From Sphaeroforma arctica JP610 (Eukaryota > Opisthokonta > Ichthyosporea > Ichthyophonida), in NCBI RefSeq assembly GCF_001186125.1, contig NW_014039722.1, forward strand, positions 1 to 21,175: a stretch of 21,175 nucleotides of DNA, written 5' to 3'. The notes beneath the pieces are model-generated. The model saw only the letters and a list, made by a program, of their open reading frames with translations. It searched no databases and was not told the origin of the DNA. Position numbers and translations under genes: made by a program. Position 1 is the stretch's first letter. Every line of letters begins with the position of its first letter. Positions 18,792-21,175 of this stretch are shown piece by piece.

Positions 18792-20113
18792 TCACGTGTG
18801 AGAGTAGGTAGGAAAGTTGTGGTCGTGTGAGACAAGTATAAATAGAGTTTGCATTTTAAACCTAAACCCTAAAACCCTTAAACTATAAGTTAAGAGTTAT
18901 TAGAAGAAAGAAGAAGGTTAATTAGGATCTACAGTAGTAGAAATGGAGGGTATACATGGTCAGTGCCGACTCGACCAGTACTACGACACAAAGAAGTAGC
19001 GATATACAATATTATTTCACAGAAGTTACAAGATAATTAGAGGTTAAGTCATATGAACTGATAGTTAGTCGTTATACAGAATAGACAAGGTTACATAGTG
19101 CACACGTCAGTTGACAAAACAGTGTACACGTATAGTTGATGTTGAAGATCATAGGTACTAAACAATGACCATATACAAGCGCAACAAATAATACGCAGAT
19201 AATAGGTAAAAGACACGACGGCGAATCTATATCAGGCAACACGTCACAAGACTATATAGTGTGTACTAGGTGTGGGCAGACTGAAGTTTTAAGAGATAGG
19301 AAATGGAATGGCAAGACATGTACACCTAATGGTATCCATACGCAACGAAATAGGAGTTAAGACTCTAAAGGGAATATTTATTGGGCTTGTATGAACGAAT
19401 AGAAGGGAGCGTTTATTAGCATAATCTACTTAAGTTCCGGCTACAATAGGTAGCGACGAAGTTGGGAAGCGATAGCTATCTAAGTAACGTCAACTACAAC
19501 CAGAAGTGCACGTAAGATGATTTAGATAGGTTCGTCGACAAAGGAGGTTAGAAGGAGAATACAGAAACATAAGTAAGCATCTGTGAGTTTAGCCTATTTT
19601 TAGGAGTATATAACGTGGGAGCGTACAGAACACGAGCGGTGTAAGTAGTACATGGCTACATTGTGGAAATGACAGGCGCGCACACACAAATCACTGAAGC
19701 TTCTAGCTACATCAGGTAATGGGAGCGGCTCAAGAGCACGTACAGAAGGCGTGGTTTGCGGCAGCGTAGTTTAGGAGCCGCAACGGTACATGACAATGAG
19801 GTCATGAGTAGAGGACACGAAACCAGGGGAGTAAGCAGAGCAATTAGGAGCGATAAATGGAGTATGCAACGAGGTGCCGAGGCTAGGCTGACACCAGGTC
19901 GGAGCAGGAGCAGCCGTAGGGCAGGTTAAGAGAATGTTCCGACAAGCGGCCATACGTCAACAAGATAATTGTTCGAAGGAGAGTAAGACATCAGTTAGTG
20001 ATAGATGGGTCTCGACTCTCTATACAACTAGGGTCTGTGAGTGAAATAATGTAATCAAGAGTGAGCCCACTGGTTCCTCGAGGATCATCGTCGAGACGTC
20101 ATGTGTTTGAGGG
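18792..20113. other. Gene-free stretch
   Basis: No coding region is supported on either strand. The plus strand is purine-rich, like 5880-6760. A short CCTAAACCCTAAAACCC stretch near 18861 resembles telomere repeats but is too short and irregular to be one. No LTR ends or long repeats were recognised. Confidence 0.4.
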
Positions 20114-20209
20114 ATGGACTCTTGTTTGGAAATGGGTATTTATATTCAGTTCTTTCCGAGTTCGTTCGCACACATTTCAAGAAATCCGTTGAAACATACT
20201 TCCCCGACT

Positions 20210-20773
20210 ATGTCCAATCCCCTCCAAAGTCGTAGACAGCAACACCTGAACCCTGAACGTCGCAAAGAAGACGATATTGACCAATGTGGGACTAAGCGTC
20301 GTCAATCTAACCCGGACCGCTCTGATCCACACCCAGGACAGGCTCTGGAGGGGCAACAACAGGCACGTCTAGAGCTTCTCCACCCTGTTTCCGTTAACGA
20401 CAAGCAGTCACCAACGGCACACAGAGAGGAACCTGTCCATTCAGGAGACGACGTCGTCTTCGAGGGTGAGACCAAGGGAGTTCCCGACCTGCGTGCGGAC
20501 CGGAGTCAGACCACTACTGGTGAATATGTAGCCAGTAATGGTCTGTCCTCCCGTTCGTCGTCGGGTACTTCAGGGGCCTTATCCTCCAGTAATGACCAAC
20601 CACGTCTTCCACCTAACAAATGTAGACGCTACCGTCGTCGCACCAACAACAAGGACACGGTAAGGGGCCAATCGTCCGCTCAGAAACTTACTGAGTTAAT
20701 GGCGCAACAGCAATGTGGTCAGATATACGATTTAGGATTATTAGGGTTTTTTGTGATCAGATATACGATTTAG
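20210..20773 (+). CDS. Unassigned hydrophilic 187-aa ORF running into an LTR
   Basis: I do not recognise this protein. The frame is open from 20114, but the ATG at 20210 is the better start because the residues after it are uniformly hydrophilic while those before are not. The product is rich in Gln, Arg, Ser, Asp and Pro, has no membrane segment, and carries a basic cluster (NKCRRYRRRTNNK) near residue 145. From 20714 on the frame runs into an LTR, so the last ~19 residues are LTR-encoded and only about 168 residues are its own. It may be the 3' ORF of an element ending in that LTR, or an old ORF cut by LTR insertion. Its third-position composition looks gene-like, but I could not test that. 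Confidence 0.35.
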   Translation: MSNPLQSRRQQHLNPERRKEDDIDQCGTKRRQSNPDRSDPHPGQALEGQQQARLELLHPVSVNDKQSPTAHREEPVHSGDDVVFEGETKGVPDLRADRSQTTTGEYVASNGLSSRSSSGTSGALSSSNDQPRLPPNKCRRYRRRTNNKDTVRGQSSAQKLTELMAQQQCGQIYDLGLLGFFVIRYTI

Positions 20774-20947
20774 GGTTATTAAGGTCTATTGTGGATCGGT
20801 CATAAACCCAGTTTATGGTTCTGATCCGATTACGCACATGCGCTAATTGACCAGATGTTAATCGAGTAATGTTCAATAAATAGCCAACGACTCACCTCTG
20901 ATCAGGGGAGTACGTTGAGATATAGTTCTTGACGCATATTTACCACA
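20714..20947 (+). repeat. Orphan LTR, plus orientation, with internal 38-bp repeat
   Basis: It begins TGTGGTCAGATATAC and ends ATATTTACCACA, and shares the TACGTTGAGATATAGTT block with the LTR at 18045. Two 38-bp units (20714-20751 and 20752-20789) each start TGTG(G)TCAGATATACGATTT. An imperfect palindrome centred on CATAAAC/GTTTATG spans 20793-20827, and AATAAA occurs near 20876. No target duplication was found. Confidence 0.75.
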
Positions 20948-20995
20948 CTGATGTCTACCAGCCGTATTTTTGTGCCCTGTGATTTGCCCTTTTGT

Positions 20996-21175
20996 GTGTG
21001 ATTTCTTGGATCCCCATTGCTATCTGATTGATAGCCTGAGTTTATTTGGTTCCTTACTGAAGCACGTTCTAAAGTGGTATATATATTTTATATACTATAC
21101 GTATTCGTTTCCATAAGATCTTCTCCTTTTAAATTTACTTCGTTGTGTGATTCTTCGGATCCCTCTCCCATCTGA
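20996..21175. repeat. 149-bp-period direct repeat at the right edge
   Basis: GTGTGATT(T)CTT(G/C)GGATCCC and the following CATCTGA-type ending occur at 20996-21027 and 21145-21175. The second copy is cut by the window edge, so this may be the start of a longer tandem array or the edge of another element. Confidence 0.55.

Noticed and set aside
18859-18880. Telomere-like CCTAAACCCTAAAACCC
   Set aside because: It is too short and irregular for a telomere or clear interstitial telomeric repeat. Similar words occur inside LTRs of this window by composition.
1-21175. tRNA, rRNA or other structured RNA genes
   Set aside because: No tRNA-like B-box with matching acceptor stem and no rRNA-like sequence was found by eye. 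A covariance-model scan would be needed to exclude them fully.

Overview
The window is eukaryotic nuclear DNA from an intron-rich, repeat-laden genome. Two host genes sit at the left end, and the remaining ~16.5 kb is almost entirely old LTR-retrotransposon debris. The host is probably not an animal: a PurK-type AIR carboxylase (fungal Ade2 / plant type) starts at the left edge, and animals lack this ATP-grasp form. Spliceosomal introns, dense AT/TG microsatellites and many Ty3/Gypsy remnants would suit a fungus or a unicellular relative of animals and fungi such as an ichthyosporean. That placement is inference; the sequence alone does not fix the species.

Host genes (1-4602). The first coding exon of an ADE2/PurK gene lies on the minus strand (597 down to 427) and continues beyond the left edge. 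Head to head with it, 421 bp away, a six-exon glutaredoxin-2-like gene runs on the plus strand (1019-4572, 220 aa), with a polyadenylation signal at 4597-4602. Its first intron (1088-2940) is mostly microsatellite. The two genes may share a promoter, but they belong to separate pathways: purine synthesis and glutathione-dependent redox control.

Transposon graveyard (4.8-21.2 kb). Five kinds of remnant can be told apart. (1) A minus-strand chromovirus (Ty3/Gypsy with chromodomain) with RNase H, integrase, chromodomain, polypurine tract and 3' LTR, about 6793-9866, interrupted by a younger solo LTR with a 4-bp target duplication. (2) A second minus-strand chromovirus 3' end with a different LTR (9841-11365), carrying a recent 187-bp tandem duplication. 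(3) A plus-strand integrase (about 11342-12400). (4) Two gag-protease segments facing each other (13930-15735 plus, 15745-17625 minus). (5) Several solo or orphan LTRs of one family (6793, 9403, 18045, 20714), which share end sequences and most of which share internal palindromes, plus a foldback derivative at 4822-5085. All coding parts of these elements are broken and are treated as fossils.

Unassigned material. Two plus-strand ORFs without recognisable family (18363-18791 and 20210-20773) lie between two LTRs of the same orientation and may belong to a non-autonomous element. Repeat-rich gene-free stretches lie at 5152-6792, 12450-13930 and 18792-20113. No tRNA, rRNA, CRISPR array or bacterial-style operon was seen.
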